64,000 bases of DNA from Betaproteobacteria bacterium. GTDB taxonomy: Bacteria; Pseudomonadota; Gammaproteobacteria; Burkholderiales; Rhodocyclaceae. The position numbers and the translations under genes are program-made. Shown piece after piece: positions 1 through 10,052 of this stretch. Where the stretch lies: NCBI GenBank assembly GCA_020621865.1, contig JAHRYW010000005.1:45663-109662 (forward strand). The letters are read 5' to 3'. The notes under the pieces were generated by a model. It ran no database searches. It was given only the letters and a program-made list of their open reading frames with translations, and was not told the DNA's origin. The first letter of the stretch is position 1; each line of letters begins with the position of its first letter.

Positions 1-2039
1 GAAATGAAATCATCCTTCATGCGATCCAGTTCGCGCAGGCGCTCGTTCGCCTCCCGCAACTCGGAAGTTGCCGCCTCGAGCTCGCTCTGCTTGCTCTCCA
101 GTTGCCGGCTGTAGGCGCGTACCTGCGTCGCCTCGTCAAGAATATCGAGCACCTCGTCCAGACCGAGATCCTCCTCCTGCGCTACCGAAGCGACCATCAC
201 CCGGGCGCTGGCCGAACCGATCGCCCCGGCCAGCTCCGCCTCGGCAAAGCGCACGAACTGCGCATCGGCCGGCAGGCTGCGCCAATCGCCGGCACCTCTT
301 GCACGGGCATAAGCCGCCAGCTGCTGCTTCGTCCGAGCGGCACCAAGGAAGCGTTCGAGCAGTGCCACCAGTTCCTTCGGCGACGCCTTGCCCCGCCACA
401 GGCTAGCCTCCGGGCTATGCCGGTCGAAACGGAAGACATCGACAAAGCGTTCAGCCTGACTGGCCTCGACTGCGTCGGGGCGCGAATTCAGCGATACCAC
501 GACGTAAAAGCCGATATTGGCCAGCAGGCTCCACCACAGGCTGTGCGAAATTTCGTCCATCCCGCGCAGGCCGAACAGTGCCTGCGCCTTCAGCCAGCCG
601 ATGCCGAACAAACCCTCCTCGACAAAGCCGCTGGCCACCCAGCCGGACTTGGCAAAGGACGGCAGCAACAGCGTGTACAGCCAGACGACAAAACCGGCCA
701 GCAAGCCGGCCACGGCACCGGCTCGCGTCGCCTGCTTCCAGTACATGCCGCCGAAAATGGCCGGTGCGAACTGGGCGACGGCCGCGAAGGAAATGAGACC
801 GATGCCGACCAGCGCATACGCCTCACCAGCCGCCCGGAAATAGATGTAACCGAGCAACAGGATCAGGGCGATGGCAACGCGCCGGATACCGATCAGCAAA
901 CCGGAAAGATCCTGGCGATTATCGGCATGCAGCCAGGACGAACGGAGCAGCCAGGGCATCACCAGATCGTTGCAGACCATCGTCGACAGCGCGATGGTTT
1001 CGACGATGACCATGCCGGTCGCCGCCGACAAGCCGCCGATGAAGGCCAGCAAGGCCAGTGCTTCGGCCCCGCGCGACAAAGGCAGGGTCAGCACGAAGGT
1101 ATCCGGATTGCCGACCTGCCCGCCAAAATGCAGCAGGCCGCCGATGGCCAGCGGCAGAACGAAGATATTGATCAGCAACAGATAGAGCGGAAAGAGCCAG
1201 ACCGCCCGCTTGAGATGCGACTCATCGACATTCTCGACGACGATGATCTGGAACTGGCGCGGCAGGAAAAGAATGGCCAGACCGGAAAGCAGGATCAGCG
1301 CCGTCCACGTTCCCGCGCGCCCGCTGTCAAGTTGCAGCAGACGGCCGAGTTCCGGACTGGCTGCAGCGCGCTGGAACAAATCGCCCAGCCCGCCGAACAT
1401 CCCATAGGTCACGAACAGGCCGACGGCAATGAAGGCAATCAGCTTGACCACCGACTCGAAGGCCACCGCCGCCACCATGCCCTCGTGGCGCTCGGTCGCA
1501 TCCAGATGACGCGTCCCGAACAGGATAGAGAACAGCGCCAGCACGACGGCGATCAGAAAAGTCGAGTCGATACCCCACAACTCCACGGTACTGCCGGAAT
1601 GTTCGAGCAGCACATCGACGCTGGCCGCCACCGCCTTCAACTGCAGCGCAATGTAAGGCACGATACCGATCACCGCGATGACGGTCACCATGCCGGCCAG
1701 CAACTGGCTCTTGCCGTAGCGAGACGCGATGAAGTCGGCAATCGACGTAATGCGCTGCGCCTTGCTGATGCGGATCATCTTGATGACGACGCCAACGAAA
1801 AACAGCATCAGCGTTGGCCCGAGATAGATGGTCAGGAAGGACAAGCCGCCGGAAGTTGCCCGCCCGACACTGCCGTAGAATGTCCAGGAGGTGCAATAGA
1901 CGGCCAGTGACAAGGCATAAACATTGGCCGAAATGATCGATTTGCCGGCATCGGCGCGGGCGTCGCCGAAACGCGCAACCGCGAACAGCAAAGCGAGATA
2001 AGCCGTAGCCAGCAGCGCGATGAACCCGGCGGAAAGCAT
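1..2039 (-). CDS. Sodium:solute symporter/sensor histidine kinase, CrbS/MxtR-like (partial)
   Basis: The N-terminus is complete; the gene runs off the window edge. About 679 residues are visible. The first ~490 form a multi-spanning SLC5/SSS symporter domain, including YCTSWTFYGSVG near residue 50 and a LPRQFQIIVVEN segment. A soluble linker and a charged coiled coil follow, ending in RMKDDFI exactly where a HisKA H-box should begin, so the kinase core lies outside. The SSS-PAS-HisKA design is that of CbrA and CrbS/MxtR sensors. CrbS/MxtR systems activate acs in Vibrio and Pseudomonas, and acs sits just upstream here, so an acetate/acs role is inferred. ATG follows directly after the stop of the preceding small membrane gene, suggesting translational coupling. 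Confidence 0.85.
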   Translation of the reverse strand, partial: MLSAGFIALLATAYLALLFAVARFGDARADAGKSIISANVYALSLAVYCTSWTFYGSVGRATSGGLSFLTIYLGPTLMLFFVGVVIKMIRISKAQRITSIADFIASRYGKSQLLAGMVTVIAVIGIVPYIALQLKAVAASVDVLLEHSGSTVELWGIDSTFLIAVVLALFSILFGTRHLDATERHEGMVAAVAFESVVKLIAFIAVGLFVTYGMFGGLGDLFQRAAASPELGRLLQLDSGRAGTWTALILLSGLAILFLPRQFQIIVVENVDESHLKRAVWLFPLYLLLINIFVLPLAIGGLLHFGGQVGNPDTFVLTLPLSRGAEALALLAFIGGLSAATGMVIVETIALSTMVCNDLVMPWLLRSSWLHADNRQDLSGLLIGIRRVAIALILLLGYIYFRAAGEAYALVGIGLISFAAVAQFAPAIFGGMYWKQATRAGAVAGLLAGFVVWLYTLLLPSFAKSGWVASGFVEEGLFGIGWLKAQALFGLRGMDEISHSLWWSLLANIGFYVVVSLNSRPDAVEASQAERFVDVFRFDRHSPEASLWRGKASPKELVALLERFLGAARTKQQLAAYARARGAGDWRSLPADAQFVRFAEAELAGAIGSASARVMVASVAQEEDLGLDEVLDILDEATQVRAYSRQLESKQSELEAATSELREANERLRELDRMKDDFI

Positions 2040-2234
2040 CTACTTGCCCCGCCCTTCGGTTGCCCCGGCCGCCAAGGCAATCAACCCGGCCCAGACGCCA
2101 AAGAGATAGAGATAGGTTACCGGAATCCCGCCCAGATTACCGTCGGGCAGGCTCAGCAAGGGGTAAGTCAACAAGGGAATACCGAATAGCCCCAGCGCCG
2201 CCAAGCGCTGCCGGGTCGGGCTCGCCCGTTTCAT
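2040..2234 (-). CDS. Small two-helix membrane protein paired with the symporter-kinase
   Basis: This 64-residue protein has two hydrophobic segments (about residues 11-29 and 39-57) joined by a short polar turn, with a basic N-terminus. Its TAG stop is immediately followed by the ATG of the symporter-kinase, so the two are probably co-translated. Small proteins of this size (DUF3311/DUF4212-like) often accompany SSS-family transporters or SSS-kinases and may act as a small subunit. I chose ATG at 2234 because the open frame upstream overlaps a terminator hairpin and lacks a membrane-protein start. Family assignment is tentative. Confidence 0.65.
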   Translation of the reverse strand: MKRASPTRQRLAALGLFGIPLLTYPLLSLPDGNLGGIPVTYLYLFGVWAGLIALAAGATEGRGK

Positions 2235-2235
2235 C

Positions 2236-2391
2236 TCAAGCCCCCTCGCGATAGAAGACGGCCTTGCACCCAAGTTGAGCACGCCGCAGTACCGCCGGAA
2301 AAATAAAAACGGCCGGCACGCCAAGCGTGCCAGCCGTTTGGGGATGCAGCCTTGTACCGACCACATTCGTGGCCACCTGAGTGGCGACCAT
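2236..2391 (-). CDS. Candidate 51-residue small ORF between acs and the small membrane gene
   Basis: An ATG at 2391 is preceded by an unusually strong Shine-Dalgarno (AAGGAGGAGACA). The frame runs 51 codons and reads straight through the terminator hairpin at 2303-2340. It begins MVATQVATNVVGTRLHPQTA. It resembles no family I know. It could be a short translated leader, a real small protein, or a chance frame behind a good ribosome site. Confidence 0.3.
   Translation of the reverse strand: MVATQVATNVVGTRLHPQTAGTLGVPAVFIFPAVLRRAQLGCKAVFYREGA
2303..2340 (-). terminator. Rho-independent terminator downstream of acs
   Basis: Read on the minus strand, CGGCTGGCACGC and GCGTGCCGGCCG form a long GC stem (one mismatch) with a TTG loop, followed by TTTTTATTTTT. 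It lies about 170 bases after the acs stop and would end the acs transcript before the symporter-kinase pair. Confidence 0.8.
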
Positions 2392-2512
2392 TGTCTCCTC
2401 CTTGCCCCTTATCGTGATGAGACCGCGCGGCAAGATCGCGGCCCCTTGTATATTGCCGACGGACGGCCTGGTGGCCGCCCGTCCCGGCCCGGACGAATCC
2501 GGGCTACCAGAA

Positions 2513-4474
<1,962 letters not shown>

Positions 4475-4723
4475 ATTTTTCTCCTCTGCGCTACTTCGCA
4501 AAATCATGTTGAAACTACCGATAGCCCCGGGTGGGGTCCCGGGATAATAAAGCCGCCCATACTGGTGACCTGCAGTCCCCCTCACCAGCGTCAAGGCGGC
4601 ATTAGACTGGGATATTCTTACAAAGCGCTTACGAAATCACGCTGCACCGCAACATTTGGTCATAATCCGGAAGCATTCGGCTGCCGTGATAAAATTCTGC
4701 CTCCCCAATCCGCACCGGAAACC

Positions 4724-5260
4724 ATGCAAGCGCCCATCAAACATCTGGAATCGTTCATCTTCGCCAGCCGCTGGATTCAGGCCCCACTCTATATCGGTCT
4801 GATCATCGCCCAGGTCATATATTGCTGGCTGTTCATGGTCGAACTGAGCCATTTGGTTCATCGGGCCATCGACACCGCTCATTTGACCGAAGTCGATGTC
4901 ATGCTGGCTGTCCTCGGCCTGATCGACGTCGTGATGATCGCCAACCTGCTGGTCATGGTGATTGTCGGCGGTTATGAAACCTTTGTTTCCCGCCTTGACC
5001 TGGAAGACCATCCCGATCAGCCCGAATGGCTTTCCCACGTCAATGCCGGCGTGCTCAAGATCAAGCTTTCGACGGCGATCATCGGCATTTCGTCGATTCA
5101 CCTGCTGAAGAGTTTCATCAATGCCGCCAACCTGTCCGATCACACGCTGCTCTGGCAGGTCGTCATCCATGTCGTTTTCCTGTTTTCCGCCCTGGCCATG
5201 GCGATGGTAGACAAAACCATGACCCAGACCCTTGCCCTGCAACATCAAAAAAACCACTAG
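4724..5260 (+). CDS. YqhA/UPF0114 family inner-membrane protein
   Basis: This 178-residue protein has four hydrophobic spans (roughly residues 18-38, 55-82, 108-128, 136-160). The pattern, with [11 protein letters not shown] at the start and [10 protein letters not shown] after the second span, is that of the UPF0114 family (E. coli YqhA); function is unknown. The start at MQAPIKHLE was chosen because hydrophobic content begins there and upstream codons look non-coding. Its stop is 13 bases before the fumarase start, so the two may be co-transcribed. The intergenic region toward acs (4475-4723) contains a possible -10 (TAAAAT, about 4699), not verified. Confidence 0.85.
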   Translation: MQAPIKHLESFIFASRWIQAPLYIGLIIAQVIYCWLFMVELSHLVHRAIDTAHLTEVDVMLAVLGLIDVVMIANLLVMVIVGGYETFVSRLDLEDHPDQPEWLSHVNAGVLKIKLSTAIIGISSIHLLKSFINAANLSDHTLLWQVVIHVVFLFSALAMAMVDKTMTQTLALQHQKNH

Positions 5261-5273
5261 CCCGGAGTTGCGC

Positions 5274-6809
5274 ATGACCGCTATCAAACAAGAAGACCTG
5301 ATCCAGTCCGTCGCCGATGCCTTCCAGTACATCAGCTATTACCATCCGCTGGATTACATCAAGGCGCTGGGCGAAGCCTACGAGCGCGAAGAATCTCCTG
5401 CCGCCAAGGACGCCATCGCCCAGATCCTGACCAACTCGCGGATGTCCGCCGAGGGCCATCGCCCGATCTGCCAGGATACCGGCATCGGCATGGTCTTCAT
5501 CAAGGTCGGCATGAACGTCACCTGGCCGGATGCGACGATGAGCATCCAGAAGATGATCGACGAAGGCGTCCGTCGCGCCTACAACAACCCGGACAATCCG
5601 CTGCGCGCCTCGGTGCTGGCCGACCCGGCCGGCGCCCGCAAGAACACCAAGGACAACACCCCGGCTGTCGTCCATTTCGAGATCGTCGAAGGCGACCACG
5701 TCGAAGTGATCTGCGCCGCCAAGGGCGGCGGTTCCGAAGCCAAGTCCAAGTTCGCCATGCTCAACCCGTCCGACGACCTGGTCGACTGGGTGCTGCACAA
5801 GATCCCGGAAATGGGCGCCGGCTGGTGCCCGCCCGGCATCATCGGCATCGGCATCGGCGGCACGCCTGAAAAGGCCATGCTGCTGGCCAAGGAATCGATC
5901 ATGGCACCGGTGGACATCCATGAACTGAAGGCCAAGGCTGCCACGGGTGCGAAACTAACCCGCGCCGAGGAACTGCGCCTCGAACTGATGGAAAAGATCA
6001 ACGCGCTGGGCGTCGGCGCCCAAGGCCTGGGCGGCCTGACCACCGTGCTCGACGTCAAGGTGCTCGACTACCCCTGCCACGCCGCCAACCTGCCGGTTGC
6101 GCTGGTCCCGAACTGCGCGGCGACCCGCCACTGCCACTTCCACCTCGACGGCTCCGGCCCGGCCAAGCTGGAAGTGCCGAAGCTGGAAGACTGGCCGGCC
6201 GTGACCTGGACGCCCGACCTCAAGGCCGCCACCCGCGTCGACCTGAACACCCTGACCAAGGAAGAAGTCGCCTCCTGGAAGATCGGCCAGAAGCTGCTCC
6301 TGAACGGCAAGATGCTGACCGGCCGCGATGCCGCTCACAAGCGTATCCAGGACATGCTGGCCAAGGGCGAGAAGCTGCCGGTCGATTTCACCAACCGCGT
6401 CATTTACTACGTCGGCCCGGTCGACCCGGTGCGCGATGAAGTTGTCGGGCCGGCCGGCCCGACAACCGGCACCCGGATGGACAAGTTCACCCGCATGATG
6501 CTCGAGCAGACCGGCCTGATCTCGATGATCGGCAAGTCCGAACGCGGCCCGGTCGCCATATCTGCGATCAAGGACAACAAGAGCGCCTACCTGATGGCTG
6601 TCGGCGGCGCCGCCTACCTGGTCGCCAAGGCGATCAAGTCGGCCAAGGTCGTCGGCTTCGCCGATCTGGGCATGGAAGCCATCTACGAGTTCGATGTCGA
6701 GAACATGCCGGTGACCGTCGCCGTCGATTCCTCGGGCGTCAGCGTGCACAACACCGGGCCGAAGGAATGGCAGGCCAAGATCGGCAAGATTCCGGTCGCC
6801 GTGGCCTGA
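5274..6809 (+). CDS. fumA: Fumarate hydratase, class I (iron-sulfur)
   Basis: Interconverts fumarate and L-malate in the TCA cycle using an oxygen-labile [4Fe-4S] cluster. The 511-residue chain contains both the alpha- and beta-type domains of two-domain class I fumarases. Candidate cluster cysteines are C66 (RPICQDTG), C185 (GWCPPG) and C281 (LVPNCAATRH). GPTTGTRMDKF in the C-terminal half is a further family signature. Start is MTAIKQED at 5274 with GGAG just upstream. It ends in its own terminator, so it closes a short yqhA-like/fumarase unit. Confidence 0.96.
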   Translation: MTAIKQEDLIQSVADAFQYISYYHPLDYIKALGEAYEREESPAAKDAIAQILTNSRMSAEGHRPICQDTGIGMVFIKVGMNVTWPDATMSIQKMIDEGVRRAYNNPDNPLRASVLADPAGARKNTKDNTPAVVHFEIVEGDHVEVICAAKGGGSEAKSKFAMLNPSDDLVDWVLHKIPEMGAGWCPPGIIGIGIGGTPEKAMLLAKESIMAPVDIHELKAKAATGAKLTRAEELRLELMEKINALGVGAQGLGGLTTVLDVKVLDYPCHAANLPVALVPNCAATRHCHFHLDGSGPAKLEVPKLEDWPAVTWTPDLKAATRVDLNTLTKEEVASWKIGQKLLLNGKMLTGRDAAHKRIQDMLAKGEKLPVDFTNRVIYYVGPVDPVRDEVVGPAGPTTGTRMDKFTRMMLEQTGLISMIGKSERGPVAISAIKDNKSAYLMAVGGAAYLVAKAIKSAKVVGFADLGMEAIYEFDVENMPVTVAVDSSGVSVHNTGPKEWQAKIGKIPVAVA

Positions 6810-6829
6810 GCCTGATCGACCAGCAATCA

Positions 6830-6856
6830 AACCCGGCTCCGGCCGGGTTATTTTTG
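6830..6856 (+). terminator. Rho-independent terminator after fumarase
   Basis: AACCCGGC-TCCG-GCCGGGTT hairpin followed by ATTTTT, 20 bases after the fumarase stop. Confidence 0.85.
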
Positions 6857-6968
6857 CCCGCCTGACATTGCCGCCATGCGCTTCGCATGCAATGATGCGA
6901 GCATTTGCCAGCCAGGTTCGCCGAATGGCGATCAGTCCCTGCCCTCAAGCCTCTTCCGGATCAACGCC

Positions 6969-7424
6969 ATGCGCAAATTGCTCCCCCGATTGCTGGCCGC
7001 AACGCTGCTGCTCGCCAGTCCGCTGTCCCGGGCGGCGCTCGGTCCGGTCAGTTTTCCGTTCGACCCGGCGCAACTGGCCGGGGTGTGGACCGAGAACGCC
7101 AGCAATGAAATCGCCTGCGCCCCGGGCAAGGCGCAGTTTCGCTTCCGGCTCGACACGGTTCGCCAACGCCTCGAAATTCAACTCGACCGCCTGCAGAAGC
7201 TGGGTGATCGCGAGGCCGCCGACCGCTATTCGGCCCAGATCATCTCGGCCACCGCGAACACCCTGGTCATCCGCTACGACCACGAACAGCGCGTCACCAT
7301 GACCGGCAAGCCGGTCGAATGGGAGCTCAGCGTGGTCGCCCCCGGCATCTACCGCTGGCGGGCCACCGACTGGCAACCGCACGAGGTCAACCCCGTGGTC
7401 GGCATTCGTTGCCAGGCCGATTAA
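6969..7424 (+). CDS. Secreted hypothetical protein
   Basis: A 151-residue protein beginning MRKLLPRLLAATLLLASPLS with cleavage expected after SRA, so it is probably periplasmic. The mature part contains LAGVWTENASNEIACAPGKA, reminiscent of small proteins that begin with a 'GxW' lipocalin-like strand, and two cysteines (in IACAPG and GIRCQAD) that could form a disulfide. No catalytic motif is seen. I preferred ATG 6969 over one 93 bases upstream because the signal peptide starts there. The next gene begins 12 bases after its stop, implying co-transcription with a membrane-anchored metalloprotease-like protein. Confidence 0.7.
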   Translation: MRKLLPRLLAATLLLASPLSRAALGPVSFPFDPAQLAGVWTENASNEIACAPGKAQFRFRLDTVRQRLEIQLDRLQKLGDREAADRYSAQIISATANTLVIRYDHEQRVTMTGKPVEWELSVVAPGIYRWRATDWQPHEVNPVVGIRCQAD

Positions 7425-7436
7425 CTCCTCGCCACC

Positions 7437-8228
7437 ATGTTCCGCAAATTCCGCATCCTGATCCTGTTGCTCGTCCTCGCCACCGTCGGCCTCGGCGCCT
7501 GGCGCTCGAATTCCCGGCTGACGGCCTGGGAACACACCATCCACGTCGCCATCTACCCGATCGCCGCCGACGATTCGCCAGCCACGGCCAGCTATGTGCG
7601 CAGCCTGGGCAAGGACAGTTTCGAGGATATCGGCGAATGGATGCAGGCCGAAACGAAGCGGCAGGGGCTGGCGATCCTGCAGCCGGTCGCCATCAACGTC
7701 GCGCCGCCGCTCAGCGAACCGCCCCCGCTGGCACCACCGCAGGCCAGCGCGTTCGACGCCATGCTGTGGAGCCTGAAGCTGCGCTGGTGGGCGTCGCAGC
7801 ATGACGCCATCGCCGGGCCGAAGCCGCATGTCCGGCTGTTCGTGCTGTTTCACGATCCCGAGCGCACCGACCGTGTGCCCCACTCAACCGGCCTGACCAA
7901 GGGCCAGCTCGGCCTCATCCATGCTTTTGCCAGCCGCAAGCAACGGCGGCAGAACAGCGTGGTGATCGCCCACGAAATGCTGCATACCTTCGGCGCGACC
8001 GACAAATACGATCTGGCCACGCTGCAGCCGATCTACCCCCAGGGTTACGCCGAGCCGCAGCGCGAGCCACGCCTGCCGCAGGACCTGGCCGAAATCATGG
8101 GCGGCCGCAGGCCGGTCGACGAACGGACCGCCGAGATCCCGTTCAACCTGGCTGAAACCCTGATCGGGCCAGAAACCGCCCGGGAAATCGGAATGCTACG
8201 GTCGGCGGCAAAAAACGGCCAAAATTGA
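7437..8228 (+). CDS. Membrane-anchored zinc-metalloprotease-like protein with repeat-derived C-terminus
   Basis: 263 residues. An N-terminal anchor (residues 4-21, ILILLLVLATVGLG) is followed by an extracytoplasmic domain. AHEMLHTFGATDKYD near residues 181-195 is an HExxH zinc site with an acidic residue shortly after, similar to gluzincin/metzincin-like families, suggesting peptidase activity. The last 12 residues (GMLRSAAKNGQN) are encoded by a copy of the dispersed 12-bp-core repeat, which also supplies the TGA stop, so the original C-terminus was probably replaced. It pairs with the secreted protein upstream. Substrate unknown. Confidence 0.7.
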   Translation: MFRKFRILILLLVLATVGLGAWRSNSRLTAWEHTIHVAIYPIAADDSPATASYVRSLGKDSFEDIGEWMQAETKRQGLAILQPVAINVAPPLSEPPPLAPPQASAFDAMLWSLKLRWWASQHDAIAGPKPHVRLFVLFHDPERTDRVPHSTGLTKGQLGLIHAFASRKQRRQNSVVIAHEMLHTFGATDKYDLATLQPIYPQGYAEPQREPRLPQDLAEIMGGRRPVDERTAEIPFNLAETLIGPETAREIGMLRSAAKNGQN

Positions 8229-8235
8229 ATTTTCC
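8191..8235 (+). repeat. Dispersed core/A-tract repeat, copy 1
   Basis: Core AATGCTACGGTC, then GC-rich spacer, AAAAAA, CGGCC, AAAATT and GAATTTT. It forms the 3' end and stop codon of the metalloprotease-like gene. Confidence 0.9.
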
Positions 8236-8247
8236 GGGCTGGCCCGT

Positions 8248-9906
8248 TCAGCGCTCTGACTTGCGGACGACGCCCCACAGGACCCGGAACTTGCCAGCCA
8301 ACGTCAGCCTTTCGTCGGACAGCGCTTCGAGGAAATCGGACAGGCGTTTCGATTTGGCGACGGCGAACAAGACGAGCCCGATGAACACCGTGGTCGCCAG
8401 CAAGCCGTGCAGGGCCCGCTCCAGAACAGGCCCTTCGCCGAAGGCGATGATGTTCATGCCGAAGTAGCCGGTGGTCACCGTGGCGATCAGGCCGAGGATG
8501 GTGATCACGGTCAGGCGGACGACGGTATTGGACTGCCGGCGCTGCGAGTCGCTGTCGAGGTAGTGACTCATTTCGCGGATCTCGTCGTGCACATCGTCGT
8601 AGATCGCATCGTTGTGCAGATGGTTCGAACATAGCCGGAACATCGCCTGGACGTGCGGCCGCTCCGACAGCTCATGGAACCAGTAGCGGTGCGTGAAGCG
8701 CAGGAAAGTCTCGAAGTTGGCCCGGATGCGCCGCTTGAAGCGACGGACCGAGACGTCGTTGCGGATGTCGAGGTCGTTGACCGCATCGACCAGGATTTCC
8801 GAAAAGATCAGCAGGGCGGCGCGATGCAGGTGGGCGATCAAGAAGACGATGAAATACTGGTGGCGGAACTGGGCCAGCACGCCGCGTTCGCCATCGGTAA
8901 AGAAGGAAAACGCCGCATCGCCGACCACCGTGAAAGCATTGCCGGTGCACATGAAGCGCGTATTCGGCCCGCTCTCGGTGTCAGTCCAGAAGCGGTCATG
9001 GCAGAAATTTTTCTCGAAATCGATGACCATCGGCTCATTGACCGGCAGCGTTTCATCCGGATGCAGCATGGTCGCCAGGCCGAGGCGTATCCACTGCTCG
9101 CGGCTGAACTCGCGCGGCCGGTCGACGGCCAGGTAAGCCATCACCGGCATGCGCTGGTATTCGATCAGGCGGTAGCGCAAATCGCCTTCTTCGTCGGAAT
9201 GCGTCAGCACCAGCGGCCGCAGCAGGCAGGCCCAGTGCTCCGAAATGCAGGGACTGCGATGCCGGCAGACATAGTTCAGATATTTTTCCCGCCGCTCGGC
9301 GTCCGAACGGGCGACCACTTTGCCGTCGCTGCCGATCCACTCGGCCAGATAGACGTTATGCAGCCCTTCGCCGCCCTCCTCCCAGCCCGACGGATAAGCC
9401 CGGCCAAAGCGGAAGAGGATGTCGCGCGCGGTATCGAGCGACAGATCCTCGGCGCGCACCTCCAGATTCAACTGCACCAAATCGAGATCGTGGAAGAAAT
9501 AGAGGTCGAGATGGACAATCGCCAGCTCGACCGGCGCCTGCCCCTTGCGCAGGGTTAGACGCAGCTTGGCGATATCGTGACGGCGGAAGACATGCACCGG
9601 CGAATTGCCGGGCGGATCGTCAGGCGAGGCATGGCGCGAACGCCCCTCGCCGTACAGGAAGCGCTGGACGTAAGGCAGAAAGGAAACGAATTCCCGATAG
9701 TGGCGCTCCTTGAACTGGCTGGCGTCCTCCATGAACTCGTCGTCCAGCCTTTGCCACGGATGCTCGGCCGAGCGTGCCTCGAAAATCTCCCAGTGCCGGC
9801 TGTCGTTGCCGTCGAGGGCCAACGGTTCAAGCTGCAGCGGCCAGACCAGGCTGGCATGAAAGAGGCGAACCCGCGCCTCCGCCGAATCGTCCATACTGCC
9901 TGCCAT
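8248..9906 (-). CDS. CorA-like divalent metal transporter with large N-terminal domain
   Basis: A 552-residue protein ending in two transmembrane helices. The first carries YFGMNII, the GMN signature of CorA/ZntB/Mrs2 magnesium channels, and the tail is basic (KSKRLSDF...VRKSER). The cytoplasmic part of ~460 residues is much longer than in classic CorA (~240), so this is one of the long CorA-like types; ion specificity cannot be read from sequence. Start at 9906 is preferred because GGGGAAGGCGCA precedes that ATG; upstream in-frame ATGs at 9933 and 9960 are weaker. It converges on the metalloprotease-like gene, with repeat copy 1 between. Confidence 0.85.
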   Translation of the reverse strand: MAGSMDDSAEARVRLFHASLVWPLQLEPLALDGNDSRHWEIFEARSAEHPWQRLDDEFMEDASQFKERHYREFVSFLPYVQRFLYGEGRSRHASPDDPPGNSPVHVFRRHDIAKLRLTLRKGQAPVELAIVHLDLYFFHDLDLVQLNLEVRAEDLSLDTARDILFRFGRAYPSGWEEGGEGLHNVYLAEWIGSDGKVVARSDAERREKYLNYVCRHRSPCISEHWACLLRPLVLTHSDEEGDLRYRLIEYQRMPVMAYLAVDRPREFSREQWIRLGLATMLHPDETLPVNEPMVIDFEKNFCHDRFWTDTESGPNTRFMCTGNAFTVVGDAAFSFFTDGERGVLAQFRHQYFIVFLIAHLHRAALLIFSEILVDAVNDLDIRNDVSVRRFKRRIRANFETFLRFTHRYWFHELSERPHVQAMFRLCSNHLHNDAIYDDVHDEIREMSHYLDSDSQRRQSNTVVRLTVITILGLIATVTTGYFGMNIIAFGEGPVLERALHGLLATTVFIGLVLFAVAKSKRLSDFLEALSDERLTLAGKFRVLWGVVRKSER

Positions 9907-10052
9907 TGCGCCTTCCCCGTTTGTGCTGGTCATCACGTTCGTTATTCTTTGGACTGACAATCAGTATCCAACAATTTTGCCGTCAGCCACAGCGGGCGAC
10001 CGACAAAAAAGCCGGCATCGCGCCGGCCTTCGGGTCCACTGGCACCGGGCAC

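Noticed and set aside
102..1910. Long plus-strand open frame (602 codons) opposite the symporter-kinase
   Set aside because: It is rich in Gln, Arg, Asp and His, the usual result of reading GC-rich coding DNA backwards; the minus strand has a clear membrane protein.
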